From positions 1 through 39,526 of the forward strand of contig WION01000491.1 in NCBI GenBank assembly GCA_015039365.1: a DNA stretch of 39,526 nucleotides, read 5' to 3'. Within the stretch, counting starts at the first letter, position 1, and each line of letters begins with the position of its first letter. Below the pieces are notes generated by a model. That model saw only the letters and a program-made list of their open reading frames with translations. It searched no databases and had not been told where the DNA came from. This document shows, in pieces, positions 29,180-39,526 of the stretch. Origin of the DNA: Amanita rubescens (taxonomy: Eukaryota; Basidiomycota; Agaricomycetes; Agaricales; Amanitaceae). Position numbers and translations under genes: made by a program.

Positions 29180-31296
29180 ATGCCTAGATTCGCGCCTAGA
29201 CAGAGGCCTGGCGCCTCTTTTCTTAATGCCGTGTTAGCAACGGCTTTGTTTCGTTGTTGGCACATCCTGGTCTTAATCGCAGCGTGGTCAAGCCTAGTCA
29301 CTGTGCTGAATAGCCGAGGATACGATTTGCATTTCCCGGCCACACTTTTGACTGTGTGAGTATAGGCTGGGATGTCCCACTTGAAAGACTAAGCGTGTAT
29401 TAGGATAGGTACCGTTCTAGGTTTCGTGATATCCTACCGGACGACGTCATCCTTTGAGAGGTACAATGAAGGGAGACGTCTCTGGTCGCATATAATCCTT
29501 GCCTCTCGAACGTTCTCTCGGACGGTATGGTTCCATGTTCATGGTACGTTTCTTTTTCTTCTTGAGATTCCTAAACTAAATCTTAATACTAGAACCGCTT
29601 CCAGCGGAGGCCAATGCCGCGGAAAAGGCCAGAAAGCGCATCATAATCGAGAAGAAGACTGCACTCAACCTATTGGAGGCCTTCGCAGTGGCTGTCAAGC
29701 ATTATCTTCGAGGGGAGGATGGGATTCACTATCAGTTCGTTTCTTTTACATTGTCTCCAATCTGAGCTCATACTTCCCACTGCAGAGATCTATACTACGT
29801 CGTCAAGTTCTTACCTGGTTATGCCTTTCCCGCAGGAAGACCCTCCTTTAACGCTGAATACTCTGCCACTGGAATTACAGTACAGCCTGCAACTCCTAAC
29901 GGAGTGAACGGCAAAGCTAGGGGCTCATCAGACGGTCAAAATTCTCCAACACCTGCGACAGAGTCACAATTGCATCAGCGCTCCAATACGGCGTACTCCA
30001 CAACAAGAACTTTGCTGTCCTTACCTATACCCTCTGATCCATCGGCAGCGGAACAGGGTCCAGCGAGTCCAAATTCTGAAGAGTTGCGGCGGTCGATTCA
30101 GGAGAGAGGCAACGTTGTTCTCAATCGAGAAGAAGAGGCCTATCTTTCGCCGGGCTTTTTACCACCCAAATACCACTTGCTCGATTTGTTCCCTTTCTCG
30201 ATCATCGTGCGGTGTCTGACCAAGGACGGGAAGGGGTTGAGTGGAAGAAAGGCAGCACGACTTCGAGCAAAATTGCAGTCGACCGTGTCGCACAACATTC
30301 CTTTAGAAATTTCGCTCTACTTGGTTAGCCCCAACTTCTTAGATTTTCGAAGAATTTCTCATTCCGTAGAGCTCCTATGTCGCTACATTGCAAAACCGAA
30401 AAATTTTGGATGTCCCCACAGCCAGTCAGTACTTCTTAAACATCTATTTTAACAAGGTTTAGTGACGTCGCGTAGACACTTTATTACAGGCCCTTAATCA
30501 ACTCGTGGACAGCCTTACTGGCCTAGAAAGGATTCTTACCACACCCATCCCATTTTCGTATGTTTTTGACCCCCTAGAACGTTCGAGAGAGTGCTGAATT
30601 TGGACGATTAAGGTACTCAGTACACTTATGGGTGGTTACTACCTTATATTGTTGGGCGATGGTGAGAATTATTCGGTCTTCATATTTAGTTGCGCGTACT
30701 GATTGAGTGTCGCTACGCAGCCCTTCCAGTTATGGTCCACGATTGGTTGGTGGACCATCCCAGCGACGATTGCCTCGGTAAGCGCACCCCATATATGATC
30801 CATGCGGTCCGGAACATGTGCACTGATCTGAAATCCCAGAGCTTCATTTATTTTGGGTTCCTGGTGGCAGGTGAAGAGATCGAGAGTACGTGACACCACT
30901 GAACATATTGGAAGCATGAAGTACTCATCCTTCTTCTAGACCCATTTGGCTACGACAAGAATGACCTCGTGAGTGGTTCGCTTGGAGTTTTTGCTGTCTG
31001 CTAACGCCGAGCCAAGAACCTTGATCACTTCACCCACAACATCATACGTGAGTGTTGCACCATAATGTGATCACAGGACCTGTAATAATGCTGTGCCAGG
31101 GAACGAACTGCGCGCGGTTACTTCTGCACCTCCCCCTGATCCGGCAGACTGGGTCTTCTCACCGGAAAATGATCTGACATTCTCCAGTAACTACGAGACC
31201 AGTGAAAGGATCACGCCGGAAATGTGGATGAATGGACATTACAGTTCCTTATTAGATGCGCTTCGCGCTGACGAGCCCATAATTGCAAGCGGTTGA
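29180..31296 (+). CDS. Bestrophin-family (UPF0187) anion-channel protein (519 aa, 12 exons)
   Basis: Exons 29180-29355, 29404-29543, 29593-29734, 29786-30323, 30370-30456, 30490-30557, 30613-30661, 30721-30777, 30840-30885, 30940-30968, 31017-31047 and 31100-31296 join with consistent phase. The diagnostic blocks are VIGTVLGFVISYRTTSSFERYNEGRRLW (second membrane segment), LVDSLTGLERILTTPIPFSYSVHLW, PFQLWSTIGWWTIPAT, FIYFGFLVAGEEIENPFGYD and KNDLNLDHF, all typical of fungal bestrophin/UPF0187 proteins. These are plasma-membrane or organellar chloride/anion channels with four membrane spans. A 120-residue serine-rich loop (residues about 180-300) splits the domain. The 33-nt intron after exon 5 is the shortest here and is needed to skip an in-frame TAG. 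The CDS start at 29180 could be extended upstream by an alternative codon at 29147. Confidence 0.9.
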
Positions 31297-32215
31297 TCCG
31301 TTGTCTTTGGGATACAGTATGACTGCTGATGATGATCTTGTGTCTATTTCATAATAGTGATTATGGACAGTGTATATACCATGCCAACCATTACCGGACT
31401 CTGACAAAAGGGAAAGAGGCTCAAGTCCTCGCCTTCATATGGCTAGATTCAAGTGTTGATCGTAGTGACAAAGGTTTTCTAGGGTTGAGTTCATGCATAT
31501 GAAAAGATGACCGAGGTTGACCGACGGTCTCAAGAGGCGTAAGTTCCATCCGCAACGGAAGTGGAACGATTATCTGGCGGGAATTGAGAAGACAACTTTT
31601 TTCGCGCAATGCAATCAGAATTGGCTAGGAACGAAGCGTTTCACGTCTACGCAAACTATAGAAACTATCAGCGCGGCATCTCAAGAAAGCAAATGTCAAA
31701 GAGGAGAATCCTCACATGGGGCAAACGACAAATTAGCATACGGTTTTCAGTCGACCGAGATCGGCCGTTCTTCTTGATGAATAGTCTATTACCAATCGGT
31801 ACAAACTCTCAGTACCATGGGGTGAGGCACCTCAAGAAGTACCGGTTAACGTTGTCCTCCACATCTGGGGTTTGACAGATATCTGCCAACGACAGAAACG
31901 CCCCATGGGCGCTGGAGATCCCTAACAACTTCAGGGACACCTTAGAAACAATGAGGACCATATGCATGTCTTAGAGACCTAACGAAACCGCATGCTGTTA
32001 GAATAGATGAGATGGGTGTCATAATTGCCTGAACCCGAGTCTCCGAAAAGTGTTTTTTTTTTGTCTCATCTCGTGTTAGGGATTAATGTACCATATGACT
32101 GAAAAAGTGGCCGTGTGGGCTTGACGTTGAGAGCGAGAGGATCGCAGTCTGCAGGGTCGAAATATGAATTAAAAAAATTGATGAAATATCCGAAAATCCG
32201 AATACCGCGGCAGGC
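31297..32215. other. No supported gene
   Basis: Overlapping plus frames at 31517-31875 show no motif. The last 80 bases are the leader of the glycyl-tRNA synthetase gene and contain an A/T-rich tract (AATTAAAAAAATTGATG) before the upstream ATG. Confidence 0.55.
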
Positions 32216-34809
32216 ATGAAGCGAGTCAGATTCGGTTTCTATCTTTTCCAACAGATCAGGCCGTCTCCTTATCGCTTCACCCATCACCGCCATTCGTCAA
32301 GCATGGCTGCCGCGGTTAACAAGGACTCTCACCCTTTTGACAAGACGCGTTTTGAGGCACTTCTCAATCGGAGATTTTTTTACGCGCCTGCATTCGAGAT
32401 ATATGGAGGTTTGTTTTTGACAAATCAAATACATCTACTCTAATCACTGATTACACATTTCTACAGGCGTCGCTGGACTATACGATTACGGCCCACCAGG
32501 CTCATCGTTGCAGGCCAATATCATCGCGGAATGGCGTCGACACTTCATCATCGAAGAACACATGCTCGAATTAGATACAACCATTATGACTCCTGCTCCT
32601 GTATTCGAGACGTCCGGTCATGTGGCTAGATTTGCCGACTGGATGGTCAAGGATTCAAAAACTGGTGACGTGTTGCGCGCCGATCACTTGGTGAAGAACG
32701 TCCTGGAGGCACGACTCGCAGGTGACAGGGAAGCCCGTGGGTTGGCCGTTCAGCCTCAGCAGGATGACAAGAAGAAGAAAAAGAAGGCTACGAAGATGGT
32801 AGCGGTTCAGCTGCCAGATGAGCTGGTAAAGGAATACGAAACTATTCTTGCTCAGGTGTGTACGTTTTCACGTCAAGAACTTGCATCAGTATGACACAAT
32901 CCTGCAGATCGATAATTATTCTGGTCCGGAGCTCGGAAAGCTATGTAGAAAATACCAAATCACCAATCCCGATACAGGAAACGAGGTGACAGAACCTCAG
33001 CAGTTTAACCTCATGTTCACGAGCAGTATCGGCCCCACCGGCCAACACCCTGGGTGGGTCACGTCCGCCCGTGCCACAACTGACGTTGTTAATGCTCCAC
33101 TCCCTCGTATAGCTATCTACGTCCTGAAACAGCTCAGGGCCATTTCCTTAACTTCTCGCGTCTGCTAGAATTCAATAATGGACGAGTGCCATTCGCCTCT
33201 GCCCAAATTGGCCGGTCCTTCCGAAACGAGATCTCCCCTCGTGCCGGCCTCTTGCGGGTGCGAGAGTTCACGATGGCAGAAATCGAGCATTACGTCGACC
33301 CAGAAGACAAGAAACATACCAAATTTGGCGAAATTCGGAACGTCGTTGTGTCCCTTCTAGACAGACACGTGCAAGAAGCCGGAAGCAGTACACCGGTCAA
33401 AATTGCTATTGGGGAGGCAGTCGATCGGGGCATCATCGCCAATGAGACGCTCGGCTACTTTGTAGCGCGCGTATACCAGTTCCTAATTAAAATTGGCGTC
33501 AACCCCGATAGGTTACGCTTCAGGCAGCACATGGGGAATGAAATGGCTCATTATGCGACCGATTGCTGGGATGCAGAAATCCACAACTCGTATGGGTGGA
33601 CTGAATGTGTTGGGTGTGCGGATCGTGCTGCGTACGATCTTTCCGTTCACAGTGCCAAGACCGGCCACCCATTGGTTGTGCGGCAAGCGCTCAAGGAGGC
33701 CATCGTGACGGAGAAGCTAATTGCAGAATTCAACAAGAAGGCACTTGGTCAAAGGTTCAAGGGTGATGCTGGCGTCATCCAGAAGGTTGTGGACGGCATG
33801 GGTGAGGCAGAACTGCAAAGGCTGAAGGGTGAGCTCAGTCAAGGGTAAGAACCTTGTCGTCCCTTTTTGACCGATCATGGCCGGCGGGTCTGACAGTCTC
33901 TCCCAATTTAGGAGTACCACCATTAAAACCGAGGAGGGCAAACAGTTCCATCTGACTTCGGAGTTGATTTCTATTGAGAAGAAGACGTTCAAACAGTCCA
34001 GTGCGTGCAACTTCGGCATCTGATGCCCCATGACTGATTGGCCCACGCAGTACGGGAGTACACTCCGAATGTAATTGAACCATCCTTTGGTTTGGGCCGC
34101 ATCCTGTACGTGCTGCTCGAGCATAGCTATTGGTGCAGGGAGCAGGACGTTGAGCGTGGAGTACGTGATCATCTACCTTCGGACCCTTCTTCCATGACGA
34201 ACGTTAATATAACGACGAACTTCCCGTTCAGGTCCTTTCGCTACCGCCTGTCGTAGCACCCACGAAAGTGCTGATCGTACCTCTGAGTGCCAGGGAAGAG
34301 TTCGATCCTCTGGTGAAGGAAGTCTGTGCGTCCAATTGCATAACGCTGTTACGGGCGTCGCCGTGCGAGGACCCTGATTCATGAACTATTTATAGCATCG
34401 AAATTGCGGAAAGCGGGAGTCTTTTCTCGCGTAGATGACTCTAATACTTCAATTGGGAAGCGCTATGCTAGGAACGATGAATTGGGGACGCCGTTTGGGG
34501 TAACACTCGATTTCGCTTGTAAGTCGCCTCGGGCATACGTGCACAGCCTCGTTAAATGATGATCACGCTTTTGCCTTTAACTATAGCCATTCAAAACCGT
34601 ACAATGACTCTACGGTACGTGTTTGGAAAACGTGTTGGAGTCAGACAGATGCTGATAACGATGCCAGCGAACGGGATACCATGGACCAGCGGATCGGACC
34701 GATCGATGAGGTAATCGCTGTAGTCACGGAACTGGTCGATGGGACAATCGACTGGCAAGAGGCATGCCGTCGACTACCGGCATATGATGGTGTTCAAGCC
34801 GTAGATTGA
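32216..34809 (+). CDS. GRS1: Glycyl-tRNA synthetase, cytosolic plus possible mitochondrial form (652 or 681 aa)
   Basis: Exons (from the inner ATG at 32303): 32303-32408, 32467-32855, 32908-33053, 33113-33844, 33912-34000, 34051-34160, 34232-34325, 34396-34518, 34587-34614 and 34668-34809, ten in all with consistent phase. The enzyme charges tRNA-Gly with glycine. Visible signatures are [18 protein letters not shown], the class II motif 2 ([21 protein letters not shown]), the lysine-rich eukaryote-specific insert ([12 protein letters not shown]), [11 protein letters not shown] (motif 3) and a C-terminal anticodon-binding domain ([15 protein letters not shown]). An in-frame ATG at 32216 adds 29 residues with about seven basic and no acidic residues, as expected of a mitochondrial presequence; yeast and animals also make both forms from one gene. 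The longer start coordinate is given. Confidence 0.95.
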
Positions 34810-35892
34810 TAAATGGGTGGAGTTCCGTATACCACGACTAGAAAAGAAAAAGAGAAATAGCAATAGACGTGATCAAATGTATGATTGACTAAAGAACATT
34901 GATGTAAAGACATAAATGTTGAAGCGGTGTTTCCTAACATAGAAGTTCTAAAGACAGAGTCGATGGTGGCCACACTCTAGACCCAAAGACAGAAAAAAAT
35001 TGTCTTGAAGGAGAAAGAAGTAATTTTGTGATTGCGCGCTGAATGGCTGGGAGTAAAATTGAACAAAGCGTAGATTGGATGAATGTCAAGTGTTCGACGC
35101 TTAGCATCAATGGAGCCTTTCATGTGTAGTTGACAGTCTCAAGGGTCCATTGTGCAATCAGACTCGCTTGATATTCATGGCGACATGGATTCTTGACAAA
35201 GGCTTTCCTGACAAGGGAAGAATCGATAGTAAATTCACATGCATGAGTAAAGCGAGGCGTAAATGACACATTTGAACCAGCGTTTCGGAACGCCACCTTT
35301 GAGCAAGCCGAACCGCTTGAACGAGAAACCTATGAGAAAGAGCCTCTCTCTGGATGAAAGAAGATAAGTATGATCGGTGTGGATGAGAATAGAATTGATT
35401 GAGTGATAGTCACGCGCGCTCACGAGGCACAATGGAGAGTATATTATGTTGACCGTAGCGACACGTGTGCGGTTAGCCTCCTACGCAAGCCGACTTTCGG
35501 CCAAGCGGCGGCTTAATTTCTTTTATGCCTGAACCTCATGGCTACCCGGGGGATAGCAATTGCCACATGGTTTTGCGATAGGTAGCGCCATTTCCTGAAG
35601 CACAAGAAATGGCACCGACGATGGAGCAGGGTGAACTCAGGACGGTCAGAAGTCAGCGGGCACCCCAGAAATTCCGAACTCAGTAATGAGTTAACGAGTC
35701 AGTCAGCCTCGAGGCGGTTCGCCATTTAGGCCCTGATTTTCCAGCTGCGCCCGGAAAGCACCGCCGGGCAAAACCCCAGGCGGGTTGGGAGGTGATAAGT
35801 AGATGTGATCTAAGCCAATTTACCGTGTCAAGCGGCAAGATACTAGATCTGCGAGATTCAACCGACCCTTCACGCGTACATGTGCCCACGTC
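34810..35892. other. No supported gene (about 1.1 kb)
   Basis: This is the 3' flank of the synthetase and the upstream region of the next gene. A minus frame at 35235-35432 has no motif. No repeat or RNA gene was recognised. Confidence 0.55.
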
Positions 35893-35899
35893 TATAAAA
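35893..35899 (+). promoter_or_regulatory. TATA box for the gene at 35938
   Basis: TATAAAA lies about 45 nt before the ATG at 35938, with a C/T-rich leader between them. Confidence 0.6.
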
Positions 35900-35937
35900 C
35901 ACCTCCTTCATCTGCCTTACTTCGCCAGTTCTCTACA

Positions 35938-36977
35938 ATGTCTGCTCACCAATCTCCTTCCAATATCGTCGCTTTCCCTAGCGTGTCTGCCTCTCTATGC
36001 TCTCTCCCTCATGCTACTAGCATGCAAAACATCGCTATCCATCCAAGCATGTACGCGCTGCGCGCCGCGGAGAGCGAAGCTAAAGTATTGCCCTTTCCCC
36101 TTGACGTGAACTACCCTCACCTATTATCTCGCACAGCTCCAAAAGGCCCTTTCCTCAAAGGCCAACTCATCTGCAAAAAGCACCCCAGTCCCTCTGCCAG
36201 TGCCAGTAAGTTTCCGAGCTGTGTTGCACATCCCCCCAGTACCTGATCACTGTTGTAAAAATAGCCCTTGGAGTCATCGAATTCTTCTTCATCACCGCTG
36301 ATGATGAAAAAACCTGTGCGTACATGTCTTTTCATTTTGGGGTGCTGTCCGACTGAAATGATTAATTCTAGAAGCCGAAATTCCAGACATAATTGTCTGG
36401 CCACTTCTTCTCTTCCATTTCGACTCCAGGGGACTTTGTAGACCATCTCTTGCATGGCCCGCTTGGTCTGGCCGCGACTCTTCTCTCTCACAATTTCATG
36501 GATCACATCGGCATCGCTCTCTTTCCCTTGTTTTGCATGCATATCCTTCTCTCTAGATATCTCCTTTCTCTCTCTCTCTCTCTCGCTGTGGCATACCTCT
36601 CGCATCTCTACTATATGGTTATTCGGGATATGGGTTTCGATCTAATGGGCATTTGGCATTACTCATAGAGGCGAATTCGTTGTATCGTATTACAACAATT
36701 GCAATTTGGTTAGCTCCATCTTTCAAGTTTCAACCGCCGGATATCATGATGTGTGCCTTTGAGCTCCAAGGTTCGTATTATTTTTTCGTGTCGCGGCTCG
36801 GCGCCTGCGGCTACGGTACAAGTCTCATATATTACACTAATATTTCGTTCCTCGCTTCCATCAGCGATTATAGCGACCACTTCGGATTGTGTGAATTCTG
36901 AAATTGATGTCTATCACGTCGGGCCACCGTGGGTTGCTTCCAATGACACTGACAGGTACGTTGAGATCATCCAAAGT
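35938..36977 (+). CDS. Basidiomycete protein of unknown function, model only partly resolved
   Basis: Exon 1 (35938-36205) and exon 2 (36265-36315) join in phase: MSAHQSPSNIVAFPSVSAS ... FPLDVNYPHLLSR ... KGPFLKGQLICKKHPS ... TLGVIEFFFITADDEKT. The last exon, about 36880-36977, reads a distinctive IDVYHVGPPWVASNDTDRYVEIIQ. I recall this end as typical of a poorly described Agaricomycete family, without knowing its function. The middle (36375-36880) has several candidate pieces, such as EFVVSYYNNCNLVSS near 36671, but no unbroken set of phase-consistent junctions, so the gene could be intact with unusual introns or damaged. The acceptor after exon 2 is uncertain: using ATTCTAG directly creates a stop. 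The 162-codon antisense frame at 36117-36605 is a shadow. Confidence 0.5.
36566..36584. repeat. (TC)n microsatellite
   Basis: Nine or so uninterrupted TC dinucleotides inside the unresolved middle of the preceding gene, which helps explain the open Ser/Leu-rich frames there. Confidence 0.8.
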
Positions 36978-39526
36978 AAGTGTTTCAAGTTTTGGCATGG
37001 TGGAAAAAAAAAAAAGAGTAAACTGCGGGGGAACGATTTTACACTACTATGATAGCGGTTAGTTTCCTTTCTTTTGGTTCCCACCTTCCTAACTGGACCA
37101 GAAGCAAATCGCTCCGTCCGACTCCCATATTCCGCGCATCGCTCGCTCTCCATGCTCGTCGGGCGTCCATCTTATGAATTGATTCGAAAAAACTATTGGT
37201 TGCTAACCGGAGCCCGTTTCCCAAGGCGACCATGCACGATAGGTCAACCATTCAAAAGCGACTTATCTACGACATCCGCGTGTTACAACTCCATGGTAAT
37301 TCTCACTCGACGGAACTGGTCAATCCCAGGGCTGCAGACTAAGCGACGTCAACCGAACATGCCTCCGTTTTGCCTCCGATCTCGACCACCCTCTTGTGTG
37401 CAAGTTCCTCGGATTAGGAAAGGTTGTCGGGTCGTCGAGGGTCTTGTATCATATCATCAATTATATCCGCCGGCGGCCACAAAAATTGTTGCTGATGATG
37501 GTGTTGAGGGGCCACCAAAGCTCTGCATCAGATGCTAAACGTTAGCGTGATATCATTCTGGCAACCGGAACCAATCAAGGTGCGGTGCGAAAACATCGCA
37601 ATCCTATTGGCTCGTGCGAACATGTAACCTCCGAATCAGTTTCGTAAGCTTCCATGCTGATGAGTTTGCTAGGATGTCCATTGAAGATTACAAGTATTGA
37701 ACTACCAGTTGCATGCGGCTCGCCGTGACGATCGATAAGTCATTTCAAGAAGTCGTGTGTGTGAAGTTCTCTAGCTGAGATTACTGAGTTGAGCAGCACA
37801 TGTGCGCCCAAACTCAACATTTCATAACTTTCACAGGGCTTTTTTATTTAACTCCATGCTGCACGTTCTTCATTCTCTTCTCATACCTGATTGCGCCACT
37901 GAACAATATTTTCAATCTCAAGCACGCAACAACCTATCTGGCCTCGGCCACCCACGACACTCCGCGACTGCTTCTTCTCGGGTTGCAACAAGTGCCGCGG
38001 CCTTTCAAGGCAACCGCACCGTATATCGCAGGCATGACGTGCTTGTTGATCCCAGGGCGGCGACGGAACGTGTCCCCACGGAGGCTCAATCAACGCACTA
38101 ACGCTGCTGACATCATGCACCAGTGTGGCGGGCTGAACCATGCCAAATATCGTACCGCAGACAAGGGGGATCTTTGACAGACCCACGTAAATTCACTTGA
38201 AAGTATCCCATGCCGGTTTCCTGTTCCAGCGACCTCTGCCACTGTGCCTATTGTTGGATAACCCACCGCCACTCAAAACCAGTGGATCTCTCCTTCCAAG
38301 TATATCTCGTAACATGCGCATGGGTGGGAATTAACGGAATTGTAAGTGACTTTGCGCCGCACTTCAATCTCAACTCTGATTACAGATCAACACCTCTTCT
38401 ATCTCCAATATTCGGTGTTTTCCGGTTCACTCTCGATCGCAGGACGATGTTTCTGCGAGGTTCGAGGTGAGTTTTTGCTTGGGACGGGTGCCAAGTTTGT
38501 TGTATTCATAGACTAGTAAGGGATCAATCCTTCGGACCGTTAAAGTGCGCCTTCCCATGCGTGAACTCAAAGTCTTTTCGTCATTCGGCCTAAACGAATT
38601 CATAAGGGTCGCCAGCCCTGTTATGAGCGTGGCAGATTGACGTCTTATCCGGCGCCATCCCTACTCTTCCGGGATAACATTATCACTAAGGTCATTCCTC
38701 GGACCTGCGGAAAGAACTCGCGAAGTCTTACCACGCTCGGTATTCGTTGAGAAGGCGCGAGGGCTCGAGCTGACCCAGGTGAAGCGATGCCAATGCCGCG
38801 TACCACAGATAAAGCGGAAGTTGATAAGGGGGGATCGTCGGCAAATTCATCTACGCGAAAATTCCATTCTAACCCCTGATTAAGTTCTCGTGTAGCTTAT
38901 CCATATATGAGCGGCATCCGTTGCGGTAGTCATTATTTCTCATATATTGGTTATATTGTATACGTATCGACGCTGACTTTGAATGGCCAATCGATGGTTC
39001 CCCGAATGTCCAAAGATGAGCGCTTTGGCATCTCCGGATGGACGCGACGGTACTATGACCTGGTATGACGCGTGTGCACCTTCCGGTGGGCCGTCAGGTG
39101 TATAGATGGGTGCTTGCCTATGGCGGCTGCTTCGGTTTGATTCCTGAGGTCATCTGGCGATTAGCATGTTACTTAAGTCCCACTTAGTCCCACACGGCGG
39201 CGTCTGTCTGAAGGTTCAGTCCATTTCTGAATACGAAGCTGTGCAGTGAGCACGGGTGTTCCCGGTTCCCCGGTTCCCAGAGCTGCCTTATGTTGTTATA
39301 TATCGTACGTGGAAATAGATCGACGATGCTTATCCGACTATTGGAATGGAGTCAAGTCATCCATCGTGTTCACACTTTGAGTCATCCTTTAAATCAGCGC
39401 GTTCATCGGCCTCGTTTACGAAGGAAGCAGCGCGCTACTTTGTTGAACTTTCCGACTCACATGGACAGCGCGTAAGGAGTTTGTGCCGAGCACTTCGGAA
39501 GCTATTCGGCGAGCTAATGTTCGTTA
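36978..39526. other. No supported gene (about 2.5 kb to the right edge)
   Basis: Frames at 37074-37538, 37800-38177 (plus) and 37881-38186 (minus) overlap one another, lack motifs and could not be extended by splicing. The sequence has no long repeats or transposon motifs that I can see. It may be old, degenerate intergenic DNA or hold short exons I cannot recognise. Confidence 0.55.

Noticed and set aside
29047..29343. 98-codon minus-strand frame at the start of the bestrophin gene
   Set aside because: It is antisense to the well-supported first bestrophin exon.
36117..36605. 162-codon minus-strand frame
   Set aside because: It opposes two phase-consistent exons and runs through the TC microsatellite as an RE-repeat.
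37881..38186. 101-codon minus frame containing VHDVSSVSALIEPPWGHVPS
   Set aside because: It overlaps an equally long plus frame, and I could not join it to any exon or match it to a family.
1..39526. tRNA or rRNA genes, CRISPR arrays, autonomous transposons, a biosynthetic gene cluster
   Set aside because: I looked for cloverleaf and box motifs, regularly spaced repeats, transposase or polymerase signatures and adjacent biosynthetic enzymes and saw none that I could support.

Overview
The window reads as nuclear DNA of a filamentous basidiomycete, most likely an Agaricomycete. Genes are dense and cut by many short GT-AG introns (about 33-110 nt, mostly 45-60). The gene content fits: a WD40 array of the kind found in fungal NLR/HET-type proteins, a GT90/CAP10 glycosyltransferase, an F-box protein, a chromodomain-SET H3K9 methyltransferase and a fungal bestrophin. 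Ex. gene models below were built by hand, joining reading frames at splice sites and checking codon phase across every junction. Family names rest on motifs recognised by eye, without database searches.

Layout. 1-1825: C-terminal part of a WD40-repeat protein running off the left edge. 1.8-10.1 kb: a repeat-rich, gene-poor stretch with one conserved basidiomycete gene on the minus strand (4309-5226), one acidic four-exon gene (5525-6705), a poly-A minisatellite and two copies of a dispersed repeat. 10.1-13.6 kb: two head-to-tail minus-strand genes only 59 nt apart (a 357-aa protein of unknown function and a 663-aa GT90 enzyme). 13.7-15.9 kb: a perfect-architecture tandem duplication of a pyridoxamine 5'-phosphate oxidase-like gene. 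16.3-18.5 kb: a decayed ankyrin-repeat gene. 18.9-21.3 kb: a 13-exon SUV39/Clr4-type methyltransferase. 22.1-26.2 kb: a segmental duplication of an [F-box gene + small membrane-protein gene] pair in which the two copies have decayed in complementary ways. 28.1 kb: an 82-aa secreted peptide precursor with a Kex2-like site. 29.2-31.3 kb: a 12-exon bestrophin. 32.2-34.8 kb: glycyl-tRNA synthetase with an in-frame upstream start that adds a mitochondrial-type leader. 35.9-37.0 kb: a partly resolved gene of unknown function. 37-39.5 kb: no gene I can support.

There is no sign that these genes form one pathway or cluster; they look like ordinary neighbours in a fungal chromosome. The most original points are the small secreted KR-containing peptide, the complementary decay of the duplicated gene pair, the loss of a TATA box in one of two otherwise matching tandem genes, a 7-nt micro-exon inside the chromodomain, and the two-start glycyl-tRNA synthetase.
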